In this document: positions 1 to 7,521 of the stretch, one piece after another
How the letters are laid out: the number at the start of each line of letters is the position of its first letter
How positions within the stretch are numbered: the first letter of the stretch is position 1
Assembly (NCBI GenBank): GCA_964344775.1
Contig: CAYFOO010000021.1
Coordinates: 1-21,018 of the forward strand
Direction of reading: 5' to 3'
From: CAYFMH01 sp964344775
GTDB taxonomy: Bacteria > Patescibacteriota > Gracilibacteria > UBA4473
DNA: 21,018 bases
Made by a program: the position numbers and the translations under genes
Notes under the pieces: generated by a model
What the model saw: only the letters and a program-made list of their open reading frames with translations
Databases searched by the model: none
Told to the model about the DNA's origin: nothing

Positions 1-95
1 TCATTATCCCCATTTCTTCTCTCCGAACAACTTTATTGTGCAGAAAGTCTAATGAGTAATAGGGGTGCAAAAATGCATAAATTACAAAAAATTAT

Positions 96-146
96 TTATT
101 ATAAAAAATTAATCATTAATCATTATTTCATTATTCATTAAGAAAA
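96..146. repeat. AT-rich iterated-word spacer before the large surface gene
   Basis: The leader of the first gene is made of iterated words of the type ATTAATCATT and TCATTATTCATTA. The 13-mer TCATTATTCATTA (128-140) occurs again at 10058-10070, at the end of the FecR-like gene. No Shine-Dalgarno sequence is seen before the ATG at 147. I see no gene in positions 1-95. Confidence 0.5.
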
Positions 147-3100
147 ATGACCAAAAAACTTCCGGCTTCGTTCCTCTTTATTTCTCTCACCTGTTCCCTC
201 ATCCCTCTTTCCTCGACCCTGGCCCTCGAGCCGACCTCAGGCACGCACCCGGCCTATGAGTCGACTCCTGAGACCGCAGACTCCACGACGCTTGGAGATT
301 TTGAAACCACCGCGTTTGACGGGGCGGGGTATGCCGCTGTCGGGACCGATGACACGAGCTATGAGACCACGACGGCCACGAGCACGGCAGCGAGCGGATA
401 TGCAATTAATAATTCCGTGCGATTTAACGGTACCGACACATATCTGAGTAAAACCTTTTCAGCTGCTGGGAATCGAAAAACGTGGACCTGGAGCGGATGG
501 GTAAAGCTTACAGAGTACGCTAATAGAGAGATTATGAGTGCGGGGGATTCTGGTGCTGGTTGGGATCAGATCAAGATTTATCCAGGAGCAGATGAAATTT
601 ATACTTCACTTACTAATGATACGGGGAATGCTGACCAATTTTCTACTGAAAAATTAAGAGATTACTCTGAATGGCAACACTTGGTATTAGCGGTGGATAC
701 AACCCAAGCTACAGCGACAGACAGAGTTAAATTGTATATTAATGGAGTAATCTCAAGCCTTAATGGCACTGGAGGAACTACCACTTATCCAGCTCAAAAT
801 GCAGAAGGATGGTTCAATGACAGTGCTTATGCTCACGTTATTGGGGGAGGATTAAATGGTGGGACTCCTAGCTGGTTATTTGATGGATACATGGCAGAGG
901 TCCACTTTATCGACGGACAAGCACTAGATGCCAGCTACTTCGGGGAGACGGATGCCCGTGGGAAGTGGGTACCGAAGGATCCGGGGAGCCTGACGTACGG
1001 CACGAATGGGTTCCACCTGGATTTCGCGGATAACTCTACTGCCAACGCTCTGGGAACCGACGTCTCAGGAAATGGTAATAACTGGACGGCAAGTGGACTC
1101 ACCACCACCGACCAGATGACCGACACGCCGACGGATAACTATGCGACGTGGAACGTATTTGATATTGAAATAGATATCGACAGATATACTTTCAGCGAAG
1201 GGAACCTAAAAGTTGATGAAGGAAGTGCTTCTGCTGGTAGGTCAACGGCAAATATAACTTTCACTTCTGGCCAATGGTACGCCGAAGCGACTCCCGTCGA
1301 CGGAGCTGTCGGAGCAGCAGCAAGTTTTGGTATTGCAGCTCCGGGGTATGGAAATCAGACACAAGTATCGAAAAACGTGCAATATCAATATGCCGGAAAT
1401 ATTACCGGACAAGTTTCCAGTTCTGATCCAGAAGCCTATGCCGAAAATGACGTGATCGGTGTTGCGGCAGATGTGACAAACAATCAAATCCGATTTTATA
1501 AAAATGGGACGGAGGTGACGGGGAGTCCATTTACTTTTGACTTTGCAGCCAATCAGAGTGACTGGGGATCATTTACGTTCGCTGTCGGCACGGAAAAAAA
1601 CCAGAACGCTTGGTTGTTAAACGCTGGACAAGGTGGAACATCTGGATTGCAGTGGTGTAGTGGTGCTGGTGGATACTTCGATACCTGTCCACCTGCTGGC
1701 TTCAAAGCCCTCTCCACCGCCAATCTCCCCGACCCAGCCGTCACTGCTCCATCGAGCTACTTCGATGTGGTGACGTATACTGGTACGGGTGCCGCCCAAG
1801 ACATCACCTCCCTCGGATTCCAACCCGACCTCGTCTGGATCAAGAACCGAGACCAAGCCGATGAACACAAGATTGTCGATAGTGTCCGAGGAGTGGATAA
1901 AGAATTGAGTTCAGATAGTGCAAATGCAGAAGATGATTTGACTGCAGTGGCCCTCGATCCAGCAAATACTCTTTCGAGTCTTTCAAATGGAAATCTGACA
2001 GCAACCAGAAGTGGATCCCATGCTATCACAGATGCTTCTGCTCCAATTCCTTCTTCAGGGAAATATGCCTTTGTATTAGAATATGTGTCTGGCGGAGTTA
2101 ATGAAATAGGAATTGTTCCGAGTGGACATTCTTTTGCTTCAAATATAGATGTTCAATCACAAGGTATTGGGATGTTTGCTCATGGAAGTGCAGATAAAGT
2201 GCGTGAAGGTGGCTCTGGAGGAGGAGGCCAAGTAGGAGATAACATCAATTGGAATTCTGCTGGAAAGCAAGCAATTGTAGCTTATGATGCCGATACAGGA
2301 GAATCTTGGTGGGGAGTAGAATCCAGTGGTTCGTGGAACTGGTGGCCAGGAGATCCAGCATCGGTTGCCGGTTATACACTAACTGGTTCTTGGAAAAACA
2401 GCACCCCTCTTTACTTTGCCGTGAGTGCAGAAAATGGATCGGTTACGGCTCATTTTGATGATGCTCTCTGGGATGCTCCAATGCCGAGTGGATTTAGCGT
2501 GCTCTCTGGTACAAACACTATGCTCACCTCTCTCGATGCCAATGGATTTACTCTTGGATCAGGAGCCGATGGATACAACGATGCCGGAGAAGACTTCGTT
2601 GCCTGGACCTGGAAAGAAGATCCAGCCGCTGGGTTTGATGTCGTATCCTATATCGGAACCGGTGGAACACCACAATCAATCAACCATAGTTTGGGAGCTG
2701 TTCCTCAGTTCATGATGGTCAAAAACAGAACAACCGGTTATTCTTGGAGAGTATATCACGAAGCATTGGGCGAAACGAAATATCTGTTACTTGATGGGAC
2801 TTCAACAGAAACAATCGATTCCAGCCAATGGAATAACACAGCACCGACCAGCACACAATTCTCTGTTGGAACCGCAAGTCATACAAATGAAAGTGGATCA
2901 GATTTTATCGCCTACCTCTGGGCCGAAAAAGAAGGCTTCAGCAAGTTTGGAAGTTATACGGGAAACAGCAACGCCGATGGTCCATTTGTTTACACGGGGT
3001 TTAAACCAGCGTTTGTGTTGATCAAAAAAACAAACGGAAGTGAGCAATGGAAATTATTTGATAACAAAAGACCCGGATATAATCCAAATGATAAATGGTT

Positions 3101-3818
3101 AGAAGCTAGTGATAGCGGGGCAGAAAATTCTACAGCAGGAAATAATGCTATTGACCTACTTAGTAATGGATTCAAATTACGTTCAGACAATGGGCAAACT
3201 AATACTGGTGAATTTATCTACGCCGCCTTCGCAGAGGAACCATACCAACCAGAACCAGCTACCACCGGAACAGACGGATACGCCACGCAACTCTTTACCT
3301 TCGACCTCTCTAGCATCACCGGGACAATTAATAAACTCTCTGCTCGGCTTCTGGCTGCCGCGACGGCCAGCGGCGGCAACGGAGTCGATGCGAAGATCTG
3401 GAACGCCAACAGTACTACCTGGGAAGCACTCGATAGCAATACCGATGGAACCATGGGAACGACCCAACTCTCCGGAGATATCACCGCAAACGTAAGTGAA
3501 TACATCGATGGCAATACCGTCCGAATCAAAGTCTCTACGAAGAATCCTTCTGTAGAAGGAACCGACGCGGTTCTCTCCACCGACTGGGCCTACCTCCGAG
3601 CGTGGAACGAAGTAGATATCGGACTGAGATACTACGATGGCACCGGAGTCGTAAACGTGGGAGTGGAACCATCTGGGACGCTGACCTCTGCCCTCAGAAT
3701 CGCAAAAAGCAGCACGAATTATGGAATTAGTTTGGTGGACGTTGATGACCCGTACGCATCAGGAATCAGGATCAAGACATCAAGTGGTGGCGTGAAGGCA
3801 CTACTGAAAATGAACTAA
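147..3818 (+). CDS. Large secreted LamG/SPRY/phage-tail-like modular surface protein
   Basis: This 1,223-residue protein starts with a signal peptide (basic MTKK, hydrophobic core to about residue 26). A LamG/concanavalin-like module follows (about 86-275; 'FNGTDTYLSKTF', 'WTWSGWVKL', 'LYINGV'). Next is a linker seen in phage tail proteins ('LDFADNSTANALG', 'DVSGNGNNWTASG', about 290-330), then a SPRY-like module (about 345-510; 'GQWYAEATP', 'NDVIGVAADVTNNQIRFYKNG') closing with 'GFKALSTANLPDP'. Three tail-type repeats follow, each opening like 'FDVVTYTGTG' or 'FGSYTGN' with 'PDLVWIKNRD'-like strands; the first is split by a second SPRY-like module (about 600-790). The C-terminal 170 residues are a beta-rich region I do not recognise. 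A role in carbohydrate binding or attachment at the cell surface is inferred; no catalytic motif is seen. It is monocistronic, followed by a terminator. Confidence 0.85.
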   Translation: MTKKLPASFLFISLTCSLIPLSSTLALEPTSGTHPAYESTPETADSTTLGDFETTAFDGAGYAAVGTDDTSYETTTATSTAASGYAINNSVRFNGTDTYLSKTFSAAGNRKTWTWSGWVKLTEYANREIMSAGDSGAGWDQIKIYPGADEIYTSLTNDTGNADQFSTEKLRDYSEWQHLVLAVDTTQATATDRVKLYINGVISSLNGTGGTTTYPAQNAEGWFNDSAYAHVIGGGLNGGTPSWLFDGYMAEVHFIDGQALDASYFGETDARGKWVPKDPGSLTYGTNGFHLDFADNSTANALGTDVSGNGNNWTASGLTTTDQMTDTPTDNYATWNVFDIEIDIDRYTFSEGNLKVDEGSASAGRSTANITFTSGQWYAEATPVDGAVGAAASFGIAAPGYGNQTQVSKNVQYQYAGNITGQVSSSDPEAYAENDVIGVAADVTNNQIRFYKNGTEVTGSPFTFDFAANQSDWGSFTFAVGTEKNQNAWLLNAGQGGTSGLQWCSGAGGYFDTCPPAGFKALSTANLPDPAVTAPSSYFDVVTYTGTGAAQDITSLGFQPDLVWIKNRDQADEHKIVDSVRGVDKELSSDSANAEDDLTAVALDPANTLSSLSNGNLTATRSGSHAITDASAPIPSSGKYAFVLEYVSGGVNEIGIVPSGHSFASNIDVQSQGIGMFAHGSADKVREGGSGGGGQVGDNINWNSAGKQAIVAYDADTGESWWGVESSGSWNWWPGDPASVAGYTLTGSWKNSTPLYFAVSAENGSVTAHFDDALWDAPMPSGFSVLSGTNTMLTSLDANGFTLGSGADGYNDAGEDFVAWTWKEDPAAGFDVVSYIGTGGTPQSINHSLGAVPQFMMVKNRTTGYSWRVYHEALGETKYLLLDGTSTETIDSSQWNNTAPTSTQFSVGTASHTNESGSDFIAYLWAEKEGFSKFGSYTGNSNADGPFVYTGFKPAFVLIKKTNGSEQWKLFDNKRPGYNPNDKWLEASDSGAENSTAGNNAIDLLSNGFKLRSDNGQTNTGEFIYAAFAEEPYQPEPATTGTDGYATQLFTFDLSSITGTINKLSARLLAAATASGGNGVDAKIWNANSTTWEALDSNTDGTMGTTQLSGDITANVSEYIDGNTVRIKVSTKNPSVEGTDAVLSTDWAYLRAWNEVDIGLRYYDGTGVVNVGVEPSGTLTSALRIAKSSTNYGISLVDVDDPYASGIRIKTSSGGVKALLKMN

Positions 3819-3852
3819 TCAATTACGAGTGCCAAATTACGAATTATAAATG

Positions 3853-3884
3853 AAAGAGTCCCGCTTTGCGGGACTTTTTCTTTT
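3853..3884 (+). terminator. Intrinsic terminator of the surface-protein gene
   Basis: The stem GTCCCGC (3858-3864), loop TTT and GCGGGAC (3868-3874) is followed by TTTTTCTTTT. It is the clearest rho-independent terminator in the window and lies 34 bases after the stop codon. Confidence 0.9.
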
Positions 3885-3930
3885 AAAAAAATAAAAATAT
3901 TTTACCGGGTTTCATTTTTAATTTTTTCTT

Positions 3931-3959
3931 TTGCAATTTCAGCGAAATCGGGGTAAAAA
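3931..3959 (+). promoter_or_regulatory. Possible prs promoter
   Basis: TTGCAA (3931-3936) and TAAAAA (3954-3959) are 17 bases apart. The -10 match is weak. The predicted RNA would start only a few bases before the ATG, in line with other short leaders here. Confidence 0.3.
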
Positions 3960-3970
3960 GAAACTAACAA

Positions 3971-4906
3971 ATGGTTGATTACAAAATCTTTGCCGGCTCT
4001 AGCCATCCAGAACTCGCTCAAGCGATCTCAAAAAACGTTGGGGTGGAGCTTTCAGAAATCACACGAAAAAAGTTCTCTTGCGGAGAAACGTACATCAAAT
4101 TCGAAGAAAGCTTCCGGGGGCAGGAAGTATTTTTGATTCAAACCTGTCGAACAGGGAAGATGGATGAAGACCTCATAGAGCTCTTTCTCATGGCTAATGC
4201 CGCACGAGAAAGTTTCGCCGAAAAAATCCATGTGATCCTTCCCTACTTCGCCTATTCCCGACAAGACAAAATTCACGGGGCTCGAGAAGGGATCTCTGCC
4301 AAACTTTTGGCCGACCTTCTCGTCCAATCCGGAGTAGATCACATCATCACCGTCCAACTTCACACAGATCAGATCCAGGGATTTTTTGACTGCCCAGTAG
4401 ACAACCTCAATCCTCGGCGGATGCTCGTGGAGTATTTTCAGAAAAAAAATATCAAAGACGCGGTGATCATCTCCCCTGATGCTGGAGGGGCCAAAATGGC
4501 AAAGAAATTTGCAGATGAACTCGGGGTTCCACTTGTGATCATGCACAAGCAAAGACCAGAACACAATGAAGCCGAAGTTACCCACGTGATCGGGGAGGTA
4601 AAAGGAAAAACCCCCATCATCGTCGATGACATGGTGGACACCGCCGGATCAGTGGTAAAAGCAAAGAAGGCTTTAATCGACAAGGGTGCCAACGATGAAG
4701 TCTACCTCTGTGCTTCTCACGCGGTCTTCTCTGGATCCGCCCGAGAAAATCTCGACAGTTGTAATTTCAAAGAAATCGTCTGCACTGACTCACTTCCTGT
4801 GGATAATCCACCAAAAAACTTCAAGGCACTCTCGATGGTGCCACTTTTTGCCGAAGTGATCAAGAATGTAGCCGAACATAAGTCGGTATCGAAGTTGTAT
4901 TTTTGA
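3971..4906 (+). CDS. prs: Ribose-phosphate pyrophosphokinase (PRPP synthase)
   Basis: The enzyme transfers pyrophosphate from ATP to ribose 5-phosphate, giving PRPP for nucleotide, histidine and tryptophan synthesis in the cytosol. At 311 residues it has the usual class I length. The family landmarks are present in order: 'FAGSSHPELAQAI' at the N-terminus, 'YFAYSRQDK', 'VQLHTDQIQGFFDCPVDNL', 'SPDAGGAKMAKKFA' and the PRPP-binding loop 'IVDDMVDTAGS' (about 217-227; D219, D220, D223). The gene ends with TGA at the expected length, which argues against recoding of TGA. It stands alone between a terminator and a convergent small gene. No Shine-Dalgarno sequence is visible. Confidence 0.97.
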   Translation: MVDYKIFAGSSHPELAQAISKNVGVELSEITRKKFSCGETYIKFEESFRGQEVFLIQTCRTGKMDEDLIELFLMANAARESFAEKIHVILPYFAYSRQDKIHGAREGISAKLLADLLVQSGVDHIITVQLHTDQIQGFFDCPVDNLNPRRMLVEYFQKKNIKDAVIISPDAGGAKMAKKFADELGVPLVIMHKQRPEHNEAEVTHVIGEVKGKTPIIVDDMVDTAGSVVKAKKALIDKGANDEVYLCASHAVFSGSARENLDSCNFKEIVCTDSLPVDNPPKNFKALSMVPLFAEVIKNVAEHKSVSKLYF

Positions 4907-4925
4907 TGAGTTGGTAGTCAGTAGA

Positions 4926-5029
4926 CGGTAGAACTTAGTTTTGCATTGTATCGAAAGACTTAAAAAACTAAAGAATAAATCTCGCTTGGTCGAGTGTTTT
5001 CCACTCGACCGTAGCACGAGGTTCTACCG
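4926..5029. terminator. Nested inverted repeat between convergent genes
   Basis: Outer arms CGGTAGAAC (4926-4934) and GTTCTACCG (5021-5029) enclose a stronger hairpin, GGTCGAGTG (4988-4996), loop TTTTC, CACTCGACC (5002-5010). The right outer arm covers the stop codon of the minus-strand gene. No clean T-tract follows on either strand, so a two-way transcription stop is likely by position but not proven. Confidence 0.45.
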
Positions 5030-5353
5030 ATTCCTCCACCCAGAGAAATATTTCTTCGCCTTCGCTTCATCCTCCCGCTCCAACCTCGTCCGCACAATCT
5101 CAAAACTATCATCGATCTGATCGCCTCTAGCTTCGGCAGCACTGAAAAACTTGGCTTCTACCTTTGCCTTCTGATCTTCCAGACGAGCCAAACGTTCATC
5201 TTTCTTCTTTTCATCCTTGATCAGCTTCTCCATCTGTGCGGTTCGGATGATCCGAGGGATGTGTGCATAAAAATTCTTCTCCGTTTTCGCGATTTGTCGT
5301 AAGATCGCGAGTTTTTTTCGGCGAGTTGGCCACGATTGCTTCATTTTTTTCAT
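5024..5353 (-). CDS. Small charged helical protein of unknown function
   Basis: This 109-residue protein is very rich in Lys, Glu, Asp and Arg and is probably helical throughout, with a coiled-coil-like middle ('KLIKDEKKKDERLARLEDQKAKVEAKF', about residues 44-70, written here only in part: KLIKDEKKKDERLARLEDQ). I recognise no family. A second ATG three codons inside (5344) could also be the start. It converges on prs and is divergent from the structured spacer and the 5909 gene. No signal peptide or membrane segment is seen. Coding potential is supported by length and composition in an otherwise gene-free stretch. Confidence 0.65.
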   Translation of the reverse strand: MKKMKQSWPTRRKKLAILRQIAKTEKNFYAHIPRIIRTAQMEKLIKDEKKKDERLARLEDQKAKVEAKFFSAAEARGDQIDDSFEIVRTRLEREDEAKAKKYFSGWRNR

Positions 5354-5464
5354 AAGAAAATGGGGTTAAAAAATATTTTGTACCCCTTATCTTCCACTTA
5401 CTTCATTAAGAAAATATTAAATCCCTTGGTGTAATGCGTGGGAACCAGCTTGGCTATGAGGTTT

Positions 5465-5721
5465 CTTGAGATATATTTTTTGGAACTCCGTCGTAGCACA
5501 AAAGTATATCAAAAATGATTATTTGGACTATCCGAGTAGTATTCTGGTATATCAAGAAACATTTTTTGAACTACTCCCGTAGTCTTTTTTGATATCGAAA
5601 AACATTTTTCGAACTATCGCCACAGTACTTTGATATATCAAGAATCGTTTTTTTGTTCCCCCGGATAGTTTTTCACAGAGCAAGAAATGTTTTTTGAACT
5701 CTAGGCAGGACGGGATATGTT
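5465..5721. repeat. Six degenerate 43-nt tandem units with internal palindromes
   Basis: Units begin at 5465, 5508, 5551, 5594, 5637 and 5679; the first four are exactly 43 bases, the fifth 42. A conserved part of the type ATCAAGAAACATTTTTTGAAC is followed by a more variable part. Several units contain hairpins: in unit 3 TCAAGAAA pairs with TTTTTTGA and ACTAC with GTAGT; in unit 4 TCGAAAAA pairs with TTTTTCGA, so both sides changed together. Unit junctions are palindromic too, for example TTGATATATCAA between units 4 and 5. No long open frame crosses the array. This array and the hairpins after it are what the gene-free stretch 5354-5908 holds. Confidence 0.8.
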
Positions 5722-5806
5722 ATCCCGTTCGCAATGTTTCCGGAGTTGCATACCTGAAACATTTCGAAGCAATTTACAAAATTGCTCCTGCGTTTATTTT
5801 TTTTTA
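5710..5806 (+). ncRNA. Candidate structured RNA: three consecutive hairpins and a T-tract
   Basis: Three perfect 8-bp hairpins follow each other: ACGGGATA/TATCCCGT (5710-5717, 5721-5728), AATGTTTC/GAAACATT (5733-5740, 5756-5763) and AGCAATTT/AAATTGCT (5768-5775, 5779-5786). A T-rich tract follows (about 5793-5804). The arrangement fits the 3' end of a structured transcript that may include the 43-nt array, but no known RNA family is recognised and transcription is unproven. Similar sequence recurs at 20494-20646. Confidence 0.4.
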
Positions 5807-5908
5807 GAGATAACGAAATATTTTTAAAGCTACAAATTTGCGAAAAACAACAAAATTTTTTAATCTAAATTCATCATTGAAGATTAATAATTGTTAATTG
5901 ATAATTAA

Positions 5909-6217
5909 ATGAAAATCACCGCCTTCATCGACGTAGAATGCCAATCCGAACGAGAGTTTGGGTTTGATCGGATTGCGATGCGGATCGCAAAGTTTCCAGA
6001 TGTGACGGATGTGGCTGTGATCTCTGGAAGGGCAGATCTGCAGATCATCATGGATGCCAAAAGCATGGAAGAGGTCGCAAAATTTGTGACGGAAATCTTG
6101 GCTCCCATGGAAGGAGTGAAATCCACGGCCACGCATTTTCTCCTGAAAACATACAAATCTGGCGGCAAAGTTCTGATCGAAGAACCGAAGGTGTCGAGGA
6201 TACCGGTTTCGGCATAA
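5909..6217 (+). CDS. Stand-alone Lrp/AsnC ligand-binding (RAM) domain protein
   Basis: The 102 residues match the C-terminal ligand-binding half of Lrp/AsnC regulators: an opening strand 'ITAFIDVEC', the region 'IAKFPDVTDVAVISGRADLQIIMDAKSMEEV' (cited in part: FPDVTDVAVISGRADLQ, about 30-48), and a closing 'VKSTATHFLLKTYK' strand. The DNA-binding helix-turn-helix of full-length members (about 150 residues) is absent, and the preceding DNA does not encode one. Stand-alone RAM proteins are known to form oligomers and bind amino acids. The next gene is an aminotransferase, a common partner of Lrp/AsnC genes, so a role in sensing an amino acid linked to that enzyme is inferred. The start has no Shine-Dalgarno sequence. 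Confidence 0.85.
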   Translation: MKITAFIDVECQSEREFGFDRIAMRIAKFPDVTDVAVISGRADLQIIMDAKSMEEVAKFVTEILAPMEGVKSTATHFLLKTYKSGGKVLIEEPKVSRIPVSA

Positions 6218-6260
6218 TAAGTAGCAAGTATTAAAAAAAGTTTTGAGTATTTGGTATGTA

Positions 6261-6329
6261 GTATATGGTATATGGGGAATTTCAAAGAACTGTTTAGATG
6301 CATAAACCTTCTCCCCATATACCATATAC
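6261..6329. repeat. Perfect 18-bp inverted repeat between the RAM and aminotransferase genes
   Basis: GTATATGGTATATGGGGA (6261-6278) is the exact reverse complement of 6312-6329, with a 33-base loop. Both arms are built from the word GTATATGG. There is no T-tract directly after it. It may act as a terminator or attenuator between the two genes, or be one of the iterated-word spacers seen elsewhere here. Confidence 0.75.
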
Positions 6330-6345
6330 CATCTTCTTTTTTTGC

Positions 6346-6373
6346 TTGATACTTTATCCCTGATACTTAATAC
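6346..6373 (+). promoter_or_regulatory. Probable aminotransferase promoter
   Basis: TTGATA (6346-6351) and TAATAC (6368-6373) are 16 bases apart. The predicted RNA start is about 5 bases before the ATG at 6385, which would give an almost leaderless transcript. Confidence 0.4.
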
Positions 6374-6384
6374 TTTCAAAACTT

Positions 6385-7521
6385 ATGAAAAACTCATACA
6401 TCAGTAATAAAGTCGCCTCTCTTCCTCCCTCCGGCATCCGCCGGTTTTTTGACTTGGTGATCTCTGCAGGGCCGGATGTGGTTTCTCTGGGCGTAGGAGA
6501 ACCAGACTTTCCAACACCGTGGCACGTACGGGAGTCCGTGATTTTTGCACTGGAAAAAGGATTTACCAACTATTCAGAAAATGCCGGACTCATGGAACTA
6601 CGTCAGGAAATTGCAAAGAAGACGCTTGCTGACACGGGACAAAAATATGATCCCAAATCTGAAATTCTTGTGACGAATGGGGTCTCTGAGGGGATGGATT
6701 TGGCGTTTCGAACTATTTTGAACCCGGGAGAGGTTATCCTCGTTCCAGATCCCGGATATGTGATGTACGAACCATTGGTAAAGTTAGCTGACGGAGATGT
6801 AGCGTTTTATGATCCGACAGATTTGAGTACTTTGGAGATTTCAGAAAATATAAAAGCGATCGTTCTCAATTTTCCGGGGAACCCAATTGGTAATATTTTT
6901 ACAAAAAAAGATCTGGAACTGATCGCCAAAAAAGCTGAAGAACACGATCTCGTCATTTTGTCGGACGAAATCTATGGTGGACTCAGTTTCGAATCCCCTC
7001 ATATCAGCATGCTTCAGATTCCAAAAATGCGGTCGCGAACCGTGCTCTTCAACGGGCTCTCAAAAACACACTCGATGACCGGATTCCGTATCGGCTGGGT
7101 CTGTGGCCCGAGTGAAATTGTCGGCGAAATGACAAAAATCCACCAATACTCAGCCCTCTGTGCTCCGACTCCCTCCCAGGTAGGATCAATTGAGGCTTTG
7201 CGAAAAGGAGAAAAAGAAGCGGAAAAAATGAAACAAACCTTTGATGAGCGACGGCAGTACTGCATCGAACGATTGGAAAAAATGAAGATCAATTTTCATC
7301 GGCCGGAGGGAGCATTTTACCTCTTTGTTGATATCACCAGCTCTGGGATCACGGATGATGTGAAGTTTTGCGAGCAACTCCTGGCAGACCAAAAATTAGC
7401 GATTGTCCCAGGATCAGCCTTTGGTCGTTCAGGAAAAGGCTACGTACGGATGACATATGCGGCCAGCATGGAAGAACTCAAGGAAGCATTTGATCGGTTT
7501 GAGCGTTTTATGAAACGCTAA
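6385..7521 (+). CDS. Class I/II PLP-dependent aminotransferase
   Basis: A 378-residue fold-type I aminotransferase, the usual length. It moves an amino group from an amino acid to a 2-oxo acid using pyridoxal phosphate. Visible landmarks: 'VSLGVGEPDFPTP' near the N-terminus, 'NYSENAGLMELRQEIA', 'PDPGYVMYEPLV', 'NFPGNPIGNIFTKKDL' (usually NPTG, here NPIG), 'ILSDEIYGGLSF', the PLP-lysine motif 'SKTHSMTGFRIGW' with K227 as the Schiff-base lysine, and 'RPEGAFYLFVDI'. Substrate cannot be fixed from sequence; aspartate, alanine or aromatic amino acids are all possible. The adjacent RAM-domain gene recalls the Lrp-type regulator and alanine aminotransferase pair of Bacillus (alaR-alaT). Its TAA overlaps the stop codon of the convergent gene. 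Confidence 0.93.
   Translation: MKNSYISNKVASLPPSGIRRFFDLVISAGPDVVSLGVGEPDFPTPWHVRESVIFALEKGFTNYSENAGLMELRQEIAKKTLADTGQKYDPKSEILVTNGVSEGMDLAFRTILNPGEVILVPDPGYVMYEPLVKLADGDVAFYDPTDLSTLEISENIKAIVLNFPGNPIGNIFTKKDLELIAKKAEEHDLVILSDEIYGGLSFESPHISMLQIPKMRSRTVLFNGLSKTHSMTGFRIGWVCGPSEIVGEMTKIHQYSALCAPTPSQVGSIEALRKGEKEAEKMKQTFDERRQYCIERLEKMKINFHRPEGAFYLFVDITSSGITDDVKFCEQLLADQKLAIVPGSAFGRSGKGYVRMTYAASMEELKEAFDRFERFMKR

Noticed and set aside
3183..3580. Long minus-strand frames inside the surface-protein gene
   Set aside because: They are antisense to well-supported repeat modules and show no protein family features.
5465..5721. CRISPR array
   Set aside because: The period is 43 bases, the repeated part is degenerate between units, the variable parts are only about 17-20 bases and partly palindromic, and no cas gene is near.
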